Shown one piece after another: positions 1 to 7,822 of a stretch of 64,000 nucleotides of DNA. The notes under the pieces were generated by a model. It saw nothing but the letters and a program-made list of their open reading frames with translations, was not told where the DNA came from and made no database searches. Origin of the DNA: MFAQ01 sp964429015. Lineage in GTDB: Bacteria; Patescibacteriota; Microgenomatia; UBA1400; MFAQ01. Position 1 is the first letter of the stretch, and each line of letters begins with the position of its first letter. Both the position numbers and the translations under genes were made by a program. The DNA lies in contig CAYSAM010000002.1 of the NCBI GenBank assembly GCA_964429015.1, forward strand, positions 29,439 to 93,438. Direction: 5' to 3'.

Positions 1-695
1 GAAGCAAATATTGACAATGTAAGTTCTGGTAAAGTAGTCCCAAAAGAAACAACCAATAACCCAACCCAGTATGCGTTTACCCCAAAGTTTTTTGACAAGC
101 CCAACGCCACATCTATTAGATAATGCGAAGCAACAGCCATTGACACCAAAACAAAAAGTAACAGTAAAACATGTCCAATCCACGAACCCACACTTTTAAT
201 CTTTGTCTTCACTATTTTATGTCTTTTAAGTCTACTATGTTTCAAAACATCTGCTTCTGCCACCATGCTTTTTGCGTAAAACATGTAAGCTATTACCAAA
301 AGTAAACCATCAAGTCTACTGAGCCTTCCATCCACCATAAGCAAAAAAGGCAACATCGACATTCCCATGGCCATCCATAAATCTCTACGCAAATAATCTC
401 CCACCACAGGTATAGTCCCTGCCACAACAGCTGCCCCTCCCACAATCCAGCTTAGGTTTGCAAGATTCGCTCCAATTAAATTTCCAAGTGCAATCTGTGG
501 CTCACCCTTTAAAGCTGAGGCAATTCCTACTGAAAACTCTGGCAATGACGTCGAAAAACTTACCAAAAAAGTAGCCAACAACAATTTATTTATCTTAACT
601 TCGTGAGCAATTTTTTCAAAAATATCTACCGCCACACCAGAAAAAAACACCAATATCAAAATCAATAATATTCCCCAAAAAACTTCTCCTAACAT
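1..695 (-). CDS. Na+/Ca2+ exchanger family membrane protein, C-terminus cut by window edge
   Basis: Reading leftward from an ATG at 695, the frame stays open to base 1, so the 3' end lies outside the window; 231 codons are visible. The product begins MLGEVFWGILLILILVFF and has two copies of the alpha-repeat signature of the Na_Ca_ex family: FSTSLPEFSVGIASALKG, followed by an ALGNLIGANLANL segment, and later SFGTTLPELTLSIFA. The rest is hydrophobic helices split by a basic cytoplasmic loop (HSRLKRHKIVKTK). The family exchanges Ca2+ (or another cation) for Na+ or H+ across the membrane; ion specificity cannot be read here. A TTTAAT hexamer lies 6 bases before the ATG. Confidence 0.85.
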   Translation of the reverse strand, partial: MLGEVFWGILLILILVFFSGVAVDIFEKIAHEVKINKLLLATFLVSFSTSLPEFSVGIASALKGEPQIALGNLIGANLANLSWIVGGAAVVAGTIPVVGDYLRRDLWMAMGMSMLPFLLMVDGRLSRLDGLLLVIAYMFYAKSMVAEADVLKHSRLKRHKIVKTKIKSVGSWIGHVLLLLFVLVSMAVASHYLIDVALGLSKNFGVNAYWVGLLVVSFGTTLPELTLSIFA

Positions 696-714
696 AACTT
701 AATTAAAGCACACT

Positions 715-1350
715 TTACTTTTTCTTTCTCTTGGCAACTTCCACAAATATAGGAACTACTGACACAGCAATTATTCCCAAAACCATATAGTGAAAGTTTT
801 CTTTTACTACTGGCAAGTTTCCAAACAAAAACCCACCACCCAAAAACAAAGTAACCCACAAAAACCCACCAACCAAGTTGTATTTTATAAAATCCCCGTA
901 GTGCATCTTACTTATACCTGCCACAAATGGTGCAAAAGTGCGAACAATTGGCACAAAACGAGCAAAAACAATTGCTTTACCACCATGTTTAGCATAAAAC
1001 TCTTCTGCTTGTTCTAAATACTCCTTTTTAAATATTTTACTTCTGCCATCAAAAACACTTTTCTCAAATTTATCCCCAATCCAATAATTTACAGTGTCAC
1101 CAACAATTGCTGCTATAAGCAGTAAAGGATATAGAAGCCAAAAATTAAAACTACCTAACGCCGCCAAAGCACCAGAAGCAAAAAGCAAAGAATCTCCAGG
1201 CAAAAATGGAGTCACTACAAACCCTGTTTCCATAAAAACAACTAAAAATAAAATTCCATAAGTCAAAAAGCCATATTGGTTAGTTACCATAGCTAAGTTC
1301 TTATCTATATGCAAAAATATATCTACCAGCTTTTTTATTGTTTCCATCAT
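715..1350 (-). CDS. DedA family membrane protein (VTT/SNARE-associated domain)
   Basis: 211 residues, the usual DedA length. The pattern is typical: an N-terminal hydrophobic segment, a loop with TPFLPGDSLLFASGALAA, then ARFVPIVRTFAPFVAG, which carries the conserved Arg/Pro residues of the family, and a C-terminal helix pair ending in KRKKK. DedA proteins are linked to membrane lipid (undecaprenyl phosphate or phospholipid) flipping and membrane-potential maintenance. Two ATGs stand in tandem at the start; the first (1350) lies exactly 6 bases after a TAGAAT -10 hexamer (1357-1362), suggesting a leaderless mRNA. It follows the exchanger gene in the reverse order on the same strand but has its own promoter. 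Confidence 0.9.
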   Translation of the reverse strand: MMETIKKLVDIFLHIDKNLAMVTNQYGFLTYGILFLVVFMETGFVVTPFLPGDSLLFASGALAALGSFNFWLLYPLLLIAAIVGDTVNYWIGDKFEKSVFDGRSKIFKKEYLEQAEEFYAKHGGKAIVFARFVPIVRTFAPFVAGISKMHYGDFIKYNLVGGFLWVTLFLGGGFLFGNLPVVKENFHYMVLGIIAVSVVPIFVEVAKRKKK

Positions 1351-1356
1351 CCTTAT

Positions 1357-1362
1357 ATTCTA
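1357..1362 (-). promoter_or_regulatory. -10 element TAGAAT, 6 nt before DedA start
   Basis: TAGAAT on the minus strand with a 6-base gap to the ATG at 1350 and no Shine-Dalgarno. It is one of about twenty such arrangements in the window. Confidence 0.55.
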
Positions 1363-1375
1363 ATACAGACGACAA

Positions 1376-1441
1376 CATCTGTAATCTGTAATCTGTAACC
1401 TGTAATCTGTGATCTGTAATCGATCTACGATCTACGATCTA
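1376..1441. repeat. Tandem ATCTGTA / ATCTACG short repeats (family A)
   Basis: The gap between the DedA and DNA ligase genes consists of imperfect 7-8 base units: about six of the type ATCTGTA/ATCTGTG followed by three GATCTAC units. The last unit supplies the TAG stop codon of the ligase gene (1439-1441). The same units recur at about 2374, 10922, 18602, 44325, 46757, 50186 and 53005. Confidence 0.8.
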
Positions 1442-3184
1442 AATCATTATATTCCCCGATATCTTCGCAATTCTCAACACTTCCTCCCAAGTCGTTGCTT
1501 GCTCAGATGCCTTGTCATCTCTAAATCGAACAAGCCTGGGAAACCGTAGAGCTAATCCTCCAGAGTGAGAAGGGCTTTTGGTAACCTCGTCTGCTGCAAT
1601 CTCCACCACCACTTTAGGGCTCACCCACACATCGGGAGCCAAGCTTCCTTCTACCAAACAATTTTCTGGTTTTGTCACAACCTCCAAATTATCCAATCTT
1701 TTTCTAAGCTCCGTAAACTCTATGTCAGTTAAGCCAGTTCCAATCTTAGCAATCGACACCCACAAGTCACCCTTTTTAAGCCCGGCCAAAAATGCTCCCA
1801 TACCAAATCCTGCTCGCTTCCCCCTACCGTAGTAATAACCCAAAACCACAAGGTCAAAAGTATCCGCCAATTTCCCACTTGTTCCTTCTGCCTCCTTAAT
1901 TTTTACCCAGTTCCATCCTTGTCTACCAGGCAAATACTCACCACTCCACATCTTCATTACCGCCCCCTCATATCCCTCCTCCAAAAATCGAGTATGAATT
2001 TCTTCTAGTTCTACTGGGTCATTAGTTTTAACAAATTCATCCACTACCAAAACATCATTTTTCAAAATTATTTTCTTTAGTATCTCTCTCCTTTCAAAGT
2101 AGTTTTTCGAAAGCAAGCTTTCTCCGTTACAATACAAAACATCAAAAACAAAAAACCTCAAGGGAACACTAGCTGCGGCTTCCTCTACCCCATGCTTTCG
2201 CTTTCTTGTTATTGTCTCCTGAAAATTTAATATTCTTCCAGTCTTAGGATCATAACCAACAGCCTCGCAGTCCAAAATTAGTTCATCTGCATTTGTATAC
2301 TCGGCCATTTTTTTAAGTTCCGGAAACATAGCACTACTCTCCTCCAAATTTCTAGTGAATGATTTCACCATACGTCTGTCATCTGTAATCTGTAAACTGT
2401 GATCTACATTTCTATCAAAATGTATCTGCACTCTTGTCCCATCATACTTTGGTTCAATCGCTACTTCCCCCATATTTTTCACTATCTCTTCATATGTGTT
2501 AAGTCTTTGACATAGAGCTGGTACTATTGGAACGCCCACTTTTACTTTAATTTTTTTTAGTCCGTCCAAGCCCGCCTCTTTAAAAGCTCTCACTATCTCA
2601 CCGGAGTCCGGATAAAGCTGATAAACTCTGTCTAGCTCTTTTCGCAAAGACTTATTTCCACTTTCTATCTGCGACAATGCATCAAAAACCGTCTTTTCCG
2701 AAAATCCCAAACGCAGCTTACCCATCACCATTCGTACTACAAACTTTCCCTCCAAAAACGATAATTTGTTTATAAGCTTCGATAGTTTATTTACTTTCAA
2801 CTCTTGGCTACCAGTACCCTCAAAGTAAGCTATTTCACTCAAGTCATCAAATACTTCATCCAAACTAATACTCTGTATTTTTTTGTCTTCTCCAAAATTT
2901 ACTACCACTTCACCCAAATCTCCAACTCGTTTATATTCTTTTTCCACCTCTTCAGTACTTTTGCCAAAGGCCAAGGCCACAGATCGAATCACCATCTTAG
3001 CTGCCATACTAAATTCTCTGTTATCAAATATCGGCCCCAACAAGCCCTGAGTCAAATAGATACCTTTGGCTGCCTCACCAACCTCAAATTTCCCAATAAG
3101 ATCAGCAAGCACCACAGTAATCTCTAGTCGAGATGAAATCTTTTCTAGTTTTTCTAAGTACTCTGCAAATTCTCTAAACAACAT
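1439..3184 (-). CDS. lig: ATP-dependent DNA ligase, archaeal/LigB type
   Basis: 581 residues, the size of archaeal ATP-dependent ligases and unlike NAD-dependent LigA. Order: N-terminal DNA-binding domain (about 1-210), adenylation domain with motif I EPKYDGTR (nucleophilic Lys246), motif III LILDCEAVGYD, motif IIIa FFVFDVLY, motif IV EGYEGAVMK, motif V WVKIKE, then a C-terminal OB domain. It seals nicks in DNA replication and repair. Residues about 258-272 (DHSLQITDD region), between motif I and the conserved SFTRNLEE, are encoded by a copy of the dispersed family A repeat and look like an insertion. The ATG at 3184 lies 6 bases after TATACT (3191-3196), so a leaderless transcript is likely. 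Confidence 0.93.
   Translation of the reverse strand: MLFREFAEYLEKLEKISSRLEITVVLADLIGKFEVGEAAKGIYLTQGLLGPIFDNREFSMAAKMVIRSVALAFGKSTEEVEKEYKRVGDLGEVVVNFGEDKKIQSISLDEVFDDLSEIAYFEGTGSQELKVNKLSKLINKLSFLEGKFVVRMVMGKLRLGFSEKTVFDALSQIESGNKSLRKELDRVYQLYPDSGEIVRAFKEAGLDGLKKIKVKVGVPIVPALCQRLNTYEEIVKNMGEVAIEPKYDGTRVQIHFDRNVDHSLQITDDRRMVKSFTRNLEESSAMFPELKKMAEYTNADELILDCEAVGYDPKTGRILNFQETITRKRKHGVEEAAASVPLRFFVFDVLYCNGESLLSKNYFERREILKKIILKNDVLVVDEFVKTNDPVELEEIHTRFLEEGYEGAVMKMWSGEYLPGRQGWNWVKIKEAEGTSGKLADTFDLVVLGYYYGRGKRAGFGMGAFLAGLKKGDLWVSIAKIGTGLTDIEFTELRKRLDNLEVVTKPENCLVEGSLAPDVWVSPKVVVEIAADEVTKSPSHSGGLALRFPRLVRFRDDKASEQATTWEEVLRIAKISGNIMI
2374..2408. repeat. Family A repeat inside the DNA ligase gene
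   Basis: Four ATCTGTA-like units lie in frame in the adenylation domain. TAATCTGTAAACTGT is shared base for base with the copy in mutM (about 10923) and gives the same SLQI peptide in both genes. No stop or frameshift results. Confidence 0.75.
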
Positions 3185-3190
3185 ACTGCT

Positions 3191-3196
3191 AGTATA
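3191..3196 (-). promoter_or_regulatory. -10 element TATACT, 6 nt before ligase start
   Basis: Near-consensus -10 hexamer on the minus strand, with a 6-base gap to ATG 3184 and no Shine-Dalgarno between. Confidence 0.55.
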
Positions 3197-3213
3197 CCAA
3201 CTCTACTACGGTG

Positions 3214-5025
3214 TCATTTCACCACACTAACAGATTTTGTAGCAACATTACCCTTATTGTCAGTAACAGTTACCTTTATGGTGTGCGAACCCTTTGAAAT
3301 ATTCCAAGTTACCTTCGAGTATTCACAAACTGTTACCCTAGTACAAGTCTTAACTTTTGTGGAGTCAAAATAAATACTTATTGTTTTTATACCACTAGAA
3401 TCACTTGCCGTTGATTTAATCAAAAACTTGCTCACTCCACTTATATTCGTACCATTTACTGGTTTAGAAATAGTCACCACAGGTGCTTGAGTATCCGAAG
3501 TTGTAGGTGTTGGAGTCACGGTTGTTGTTGGAATAGTTGTTGTTCCGCAAGGAAATGCCCCTACATAAGTACCATTCTCACCAGCGTTACAAGCGGGAGA
3601 TAAAGGGTCTAGATGAAAATTACCAAGCGCTGCATTCACAAACAAAGGTTTAGAAGTATCCTGAATCGTACTGTGCATATCTAATCCATACCTCTGCTGC
3701 CACTCTAAAAATGTTAAATATGTAAACGCAGAAGATCCTGTAGTAGCCAAGTTAGTCTTATCTTGTAGTATAAAACGCCCAACAGGAGAATAAAAATTAT
3801 AATCCATCTTTGTACCAGTTGTTTTTATATTCATATTTATTGCGTTTTTATTCACAACAATATTATTTTTTACAGTCCAGTTATTGGACGGCCATGCATC
3901 TACTGGGTAGTACTCACCAATTCCAATTCCAGAGTACATACCAGTAGAGTTTGTTGCGTAGTAAATTGTATTATTATTGACCGTTAATCCCGTTTGGCCT
4001 GTAGAAGTTATTCCAACATTTAATGTGCCAAACATTACATTGTTACGAATTATCGTATGTGTATCTTTGTCTCGCCACTCAAGCTTACCCGCAGTAAAAA
4101 AGTCTGGTCCATTTCCAGTTCCACTTACGTGAATAGCAATATTTTGGTTTTTGAAAGTATTCCACTCAACCACAGAGTCAAAAGCGTTTTCTAATTCAAT
4201 ACCCATATCACAATTAGTAAATGAATTGTTTTTAATCAAAAAACGAGTAACTGGAGTACCAGCGCCATCAGCATCAACACATTTTCCAGAATCGTGAATA
4301 TTATTTCCATCAATCACAATATTGTCTGTTCTATCCATCGACCAAATACCACGGTTGGAATAACCGTAGATATTATTATTGCGGTATGTGTTGTTATAGC
4401 TAGTTGCATACCAATCCTGCACGCCATTTTCCCAATAATTCTTTCCGTTAAACTCACAATTTTCAACAAGGTTGTCATGACCATAATACTTAAGATTACC
4501 CTCCACGTAGCAATTTCGGACAATAAAACCATTATTTCCAAGAGTTTTGTCGGTGGCACTCCAAGTTGTTCCCTGGCCAAAATACAAAGTTGCTAAATTA
4601 CCAGTATTGGCAGTCGAAATAAACCTAAATCCGTCAATAATATAATAGTGAACATTATTAGTTGTCACTATTGTTTTTTCTGAGCCCGAGTTTACAGTAC
4701 ATCCTTTTTGAGTTGCGCACCTTAGTGTAACTGGGGCAGTAGCTACACCTGAATTTTTAATAGTTAAAGATTCGTTATATATACCACTGGCAACCTCACA
4801 CATTTCACCTGCTTTCACCATATTTAAACACTTTTGTATTGTCTTAAAAGGCAAGGCAGATGTGCCTGTGTTAGTATCGCTCCCTGTCGAGGAAACGTAA
4901 TATGTGGTTGTAGATAGACCAAGAACACTCCTAAATCTAGAATACCTAAAAACAAAAAATACCAAACATATGAAAAAAACAGTCAAAACTAAAAAATAAC
5001 CATCAACTTTCTTTTTCTTAGCCAT
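3214..5025 (-). CDS. Membrane-anchored right-handed parallel beta-helix surface protein with Ig-like domain
   Basis: 603 residues. A basic N-terminus (MAKKKKVDG) and one hydrophobic segment (about 9-27) form a signal anchor. Next comes a DUF1565-like start (YYVSSTGSDTNTGTSA, then TIQKCLNMVKAGE) and a long Asn-rich beta-helix (about 45-490) with repeated short turns of the NNTIYY / RNNNIYGY type. A Thr/Pro linker (about 497-512) leads to a C-terminal Ig-like domain (about 515-603) ending NKGNVATKSVSVVK. Such helices bind or cleave polysaccharides or act in attachment; no catalytic residues can be assigned, so the role is open. The ATG lies 6 bases after TATATT (5032-5037). Confidence 0.82.
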   Translation of the reverse strand: MAKKKKVDGYFLVLTVFFICLVFFVFRYSRFRSVLGLSTTTYYVSSTGSDTNTGTSALPFKTIQKCLNMVKAGEMCEVASGIYNESLTIKNSGVATAPVTLRCATQKGCTVNSGSEKTIVTTNNVHYYIIDGFRFISTANTGNLATLYFGQGTTWSATDKTLGNNGFIVRNCYVEGNLKYYGHDNLVENCEFNGKNYWENGVQDWYATSYNNTYRNNNIYGYSNRGIWSMDRTDNIVIDGNNIHDSGKCVDADGAGTPVTRFLIKNNSFTNCDMGIELENAFDSVVEWNTFKNQNIAIHVSGTGNGPDFFTAGKLEWRDKDTHTIIRNNVMFGTLNVGITSTGQTGLTVNNNTIYYATNSTGMYSGIGIGEYYPVDAWPSNNWTVKNNIVVNKNAINMNIKTTGTKMDYNFYSPVGRFILQDKTNLATTGSSAFTYLTFLEWQQRYGLDMHSTIQDTSKPLFVNAALGNFHLDPLSPACNAGENGTYVGAFPCGTTTIPTTTVTPTPTTSDTQAPVVTISKPVNGTNISGVSKFLIKSTASDSSGIKTISIYFDSTKVKTCTRVTVCEYSKVTWNISKGSHTIKVTVTDNKGNVATKSVSVVK

Positions 5026-5073
5026 AAGACCAATATACTCGGGTTTATTTCTTTTTGCTAGACAAAAAATTTA

Positions 5074-6174
5074 CTATCTAAAGCTCTTCACCTTCCCCAA
5101 CACATAAACAGCGCCTTTAGTTTTTCCCCGCTTTCTTATCATCTTTTTAGCTACCAAATCTTTAAGATCACGCAAAATAGTATCATCAGAAACCAAAGGT
5201 AGTACTTGTCTTAATTCCTTAATTGTCAATTGTCCTTTAACGGTCAACTCTTCCATCAACGCTACTTGTCTTTCAGTCAAAGCCACAGCTCTACCCGCTT
5301 CAGTTTTATACTTCACCGATTCTCCAGTCACACTCATCACCCTCAATTTATTTTTCTCACAAGCCGCCGCAAAAACATCCACAACTAGTTCCATAAGCAA
5401 GCTCATACCATCTTCAGAATCAGAAACCGTTGCCAAAGTATGAAAAAGTTTTTCCTTAATCTTAAAAAGTTCTTCTTCAATAGCACAAAGTCCCAAGTTA
5501 TAACCACCCATCTCAATCGTCATCATCATATACAAAAATGCTGTTATCAAGTTGCTATGCAAAAATGGCCTTATCCTCATCAATTCATAAAAAATTACTA
5601 CACCTTTTAGTACTGGATGTATTTTTTCTGGCAAAGCTGTTTTATACCAAAGCAAAACATCTTCCAGCTGAAACAAAACTTCATGAGTTTTTGGGTGTGA
5701 AATAGCAGAACCCTCAACAAACGAGTCTTTCCTCCAATCTCCCAAACTCTCAGCAGCAATCAATCTCTCACCAAGCATTTTATTTATCGAAACAAGATCT
5801 TTTTCTCCCACCTCATTTTGTTTAAATTTTGTCGACAGATAAACAATCTGCTCCACCAACCTACTTGCATTTACCCAGTTAAGGGCTGCTTGCAACTCAC
5901 TTTCTTTGACAACAAGCTCTAATCTCTTGGCAACATCAGAAGTTTGTTCGTCTCTTCCTGGCTCATCAAAAACAATTTTCGAAACAGTTTCCGTATCCAA
6001 ACTAATCCCCAAAAACCTAAGTGAATTTACCAACCTCTTTACAATTACCTCTTTTTTTAATCTACTCTGCCACTCTATAGGAACTTCAATGTTTTTAATA
6101 ATATTCAAGTCAAGCTCTACCTTAATAAGGCTAGTAAGTAAACGGTTGGATATCTCGTACTTAGGAAAAAACAC
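5074..6174 (-). CDS. Fic-fold protein with degenerate catalytic motif and C-terminal winged helix
   Basis: 366 residues from a GTG start. The layout is that of Fic/DOC proteins with an HTH tail: an N-terminal helical part, a core with HPVLKGVVIFYELMRIRPF, and a C-terminal winged helix (about 295-360, LPLVSDDTILRDLKDLVAKK). In active Fic enzymes the core continues as HPFxDGNGRxxR; here the region reads RIRPFLHSNLITAFL, so the catalytic His is Arg and the Gly-Asn-Gly-Arg anion hole is gone. AMP transfer is therefore unlikely. The winged helix suggests a DNA-binding or regulatory role. The assignment rests on pattern similarity. Confidence 0.7.
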   Translation of the reverse strand: MFFPKYEISNRLLTSLIKVELDLNIIKNIEVPIEWQSRLKKEVIVKRLVNSLRFLGISLDTETVSKIVFDEPGRDEQTSDVAKRLELVVKESELQAALNWVNASRLVEQIVYLSTKFKQNEVGEKDLVSINKMLGERLIAAESLGDWRKDSFVEGSAISHPKTHEVLFQLEDVLLWYKTALPEKIHPVLKGVVIFYELMRIRPFLHSNLITAFLYMMMTIEMGGYNLGLCAIEEELFKIKEKLFHTLATVSDSEDGMSLLMELVVDVFAAACEKNKLRVMSVTGESVKYKTEAGRAVALTERQVALMEELTVKGQLTIKELRQVLPLVSDDTILRDLKDLVAKKMIRKRGKTKGAVYVLGKVKSFR

Positions 6175-6204
6175 TAACTTTATTTTCGCATTTCTTGCGG
6201 AAAA

Positions 6205-7071
6205 TCACAATCTACTAATCACCTCTCCATACGCCAAGGGAATATTCTCTGCTAAATCTTGAGCACTAAACATCAAGCTTCGCTCATCCATCAACTTTTT
6301 GCCTGCCATCTTAATTAGATATGAGGAATAAGCGCAAGACATCAAAGGGTTGTCCTTCGCCAAAAAACCCAAAGCCAATCCTGCTGTTACATCTCCTACA
6401 CCACCCTTTACCAAACCATCACTACCACCCCCAATAGCTACAACTTTGTTACCATCAGTAACTAAAGATGTTTCATCTTTTGTCAAAATTACAATCTCGT
6501 GTTTTTTAGCAATCTCCAAAATAATCTCTGCTCTTAATGAAACCTCACTTGGCAAATCAACACCAAACAACATCTCAAACTCCTTCTGGTTAGGGGTAAC
6601 AATCGCCCCTTTAGGGATTTCATTAGCTGCAACCACTTGCAACGCACCACCATCCACAATCCATTTTTTATTAGGAAACTTTTTAAACAAACCAATCGTC
6701 AAATCCCGTGTTTTTTGCCCCTCATCATCACAAACAAACCCATGCTCTTTTATATGGCTTCTCATCATTCCAGGGCCAATCAAAACAGCATCAGACTTTT
6801 CTATATAGCCATCAATATCGTCTTCAGGAATCCACACAAAAGCTTGTACCTCACTTTTAATTTTATTTACCGCCTCAGCATCGTCTTTAGGACTAGCAAA
6901 ATAAACCATGCCTACAATTCGAGAACACGCCTTAAGCGACATAATAGGTGCACCATGGAAAAGACTACTGCCACCCACAATTACTACTTGCCCACCCGAA
7001 AACTTACTTTTTGTATCTTTAAAAGTTTTAGAGTCTAAAAACCATTTTTCCTCAAATTTCTCTATTATCAT
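6205..7071 (-). CDS. nnrD: ADP-dependent NAD(P)H-hydrate dehydratase (ribokinase-like fold)
   Basis: 288 residues of the YjeF C-terminal/NnrD type. Visible marks: GGQVVIVGGSSLFHGAP near the start, VLIGPGM, WIVDGGALQ, VTPNQKEFEMLFG, and the catalytic/anion-hole motif KGGVGDVTAGLALGFLA, the family's GGxGD-x-LxG. The enzyme dehydrates damaged S-NAD(P)HX back to NAD(P)H using ADP. No epimerase (NnrE) domain is fused, so it is the dehydratase alone. A TAGAAT hexamer is 9 bases before the ATG. Confidence 0.87.
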   Translation of the reverse strand: MIIEKFEEKWFLDSKTFKDTKSKFSGGQVVIVGGSSLFHGAPIMSLKACSRIVGMVYFASPKDDAEAVNKIKSEVQAFVWIPEDDIDGYIEKSDAVLIGPGMMRSHIKEHGFVCDDEGQKTRDLTIGLFKKFPNKKWIVDGGALQVVAANEIPKGAIVTPNQKEFEMLFGVDLPSEVSLRAEIILEIAKKHEIVILTKDETSLVTDGNKVVAIGGGSDGLVKGGVGDVTAGLALGFLAKDNPLMSCAYSSYLIKMAGKKLMDERSLMFSAQDLAENIPLAYGEVISRL

Positions 7072-7090
7072 TTCATATATATTCTACTCC

Positions 7091-7131
7091 CGTCATTGCG
7101 AGGCGCGACTTTAGGTTGGCCGCGGCAATCC
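7091..7131. repeat. Palindromic GTCATTGCGAG...CGGCAATCC repeat (family C)
   Basis: GTCATTGCGAG is followed about 20 bases later by CGCGGCAATCC; the outer ends (ATTGC / GCAAT) are inverted. It lies between two divergent genes. Related copies are at about 38887, 44286, 49035 and 52153. Confidence 0.8.
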
Positions 7132-7142
7132 AGTCAAATTGA

Positions 7143-7148
7143 TACAAT
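7143..7148 (+). promoter_or_regulatory. -10 element TACAAT, 6 nt before the DUF5654 gene
   Basis: TACAAT, six bases (ATAACT), then ATG at 7155. No Shine-Dalgarno fits in the gap. Confidence 0.55.
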
Positions 7149-7154
7149 ATAACT

Positions 7155-7418
7155 ATGAAATCCAAACCAGCCAAAAAACCCATTCACCAAAAAGTTGCCG
7201 CCCAAACGCTAACCCTCATTACTACTTCCTTAGGTTTAGTTGCGGCTCTAGCTTGGAACGAAGCCATCACTGAGTACGTCAATATCTACATCAAACCTCG
7301 CTTTGCAAACGGCTCGGGAGTTATCTCTCTTTTTGTTTATGCTTTAGCCATCACCATTTTTACCGTCTTTCTTTCTTACCAGCTCAACAAAATCACCAAA
7401 AAAATCACCAAGCAATGA
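7155..7418 (+). CDS. DUF5654-type small membrane protein
   Basis: 87 residues with a basic N-terminus and two hydrophobic segments (about 17-37 and 55-77). The segment LGLVAALAWNEAITEY matches the conserved centre of the DUF5654 family seen in archaea and candidate-phyla bacteria; its function is unknown. The stop overlaps the start of the next gene by 4 bases (ATGA), which suggests translational coupling. Confidence 0.75.
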   Translation: MKSKPAKKPIHQKVAAQTLTLITTSLGLVAALAWNEAITEYVNIYIKPRFANGSGVISLFVYALAITIFTVFLSYQLNKITKKITKQ

Positions 7419-7822
7419 AAATAGATGGTCTTCTTAAGGAACTGAGAGCACTAAAAATTCCAAGGGATGAAATGGCGATAACATCATCTGGCCCAATTGG
7501 AATAAGAGGTTTAAGAGAAATAGGCGACTTAGATATCATCGTTACATCAAAAATCTGGGACAAGCTTTCAAGAAAATACAAAATAACCAAAGAGGATAAT
7601 TTTGAATCAATTTTTATAGGTAATATTCAAGTTCTAGGAAATGGCTCCTGGTTCACAGATATTCAATATGGTTCTGTGGAAGATGATATTAAAAATGCTG
7701 ACATTATCGATAATAATAGATATGTTAAGCTAGAAAAGATCTTAATGATCAAAAAAATGAAAGACCGTCAAAAAGACATCGATGACGTGAAACTAATAGA
7801 AAGACATCTTAACAAGTCTTAA
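7415..7822 (+). CDS. Nucleotidyltransferase-like small protein
   Basis: 135 residues. The stretch SSGPIGIRGLREIGDLDIIV resembles the GS...DxD entry of small nucleotidyltransferase-fold proteins, with DLD as possible metal ligands. The rest is alpha/beta with a Lys/Asp-rich end (KMKDRQKDIDDVKLIERH), as in AbiEii- or MNT-like proteins. The substrate is unknown. It overlaps the DUF5654 gene by ATGA and meets recF tail to tail with a 4-base overlap. Confidence 0.6.
   Translation: MKIDGLLKELRALKIPRDEMAITSSGPIGIRGLREIGDLDIIVTSKIWDKLSRKYKITKEDNFESIFIGNIQVLGNGSWFTDIQYGSVEDDIKNADIIDNNRYVKLEKILMIKKMKDRQKDIDDVKLIERHLNKS

Noticed and set aside
1376..1441. Tandem repeats resembling a small CRISPR-like array
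   Set aside because: Units are 7-8 bases with no unique spacers, and no cas genes are near. The same units occur inside coding genes.
4294..4596. Open frames on both strands inside the beta-helix gene
   Set aside because: They are shadows produced by the repetitive Asn-rich codons; no start signal or family resemblance.
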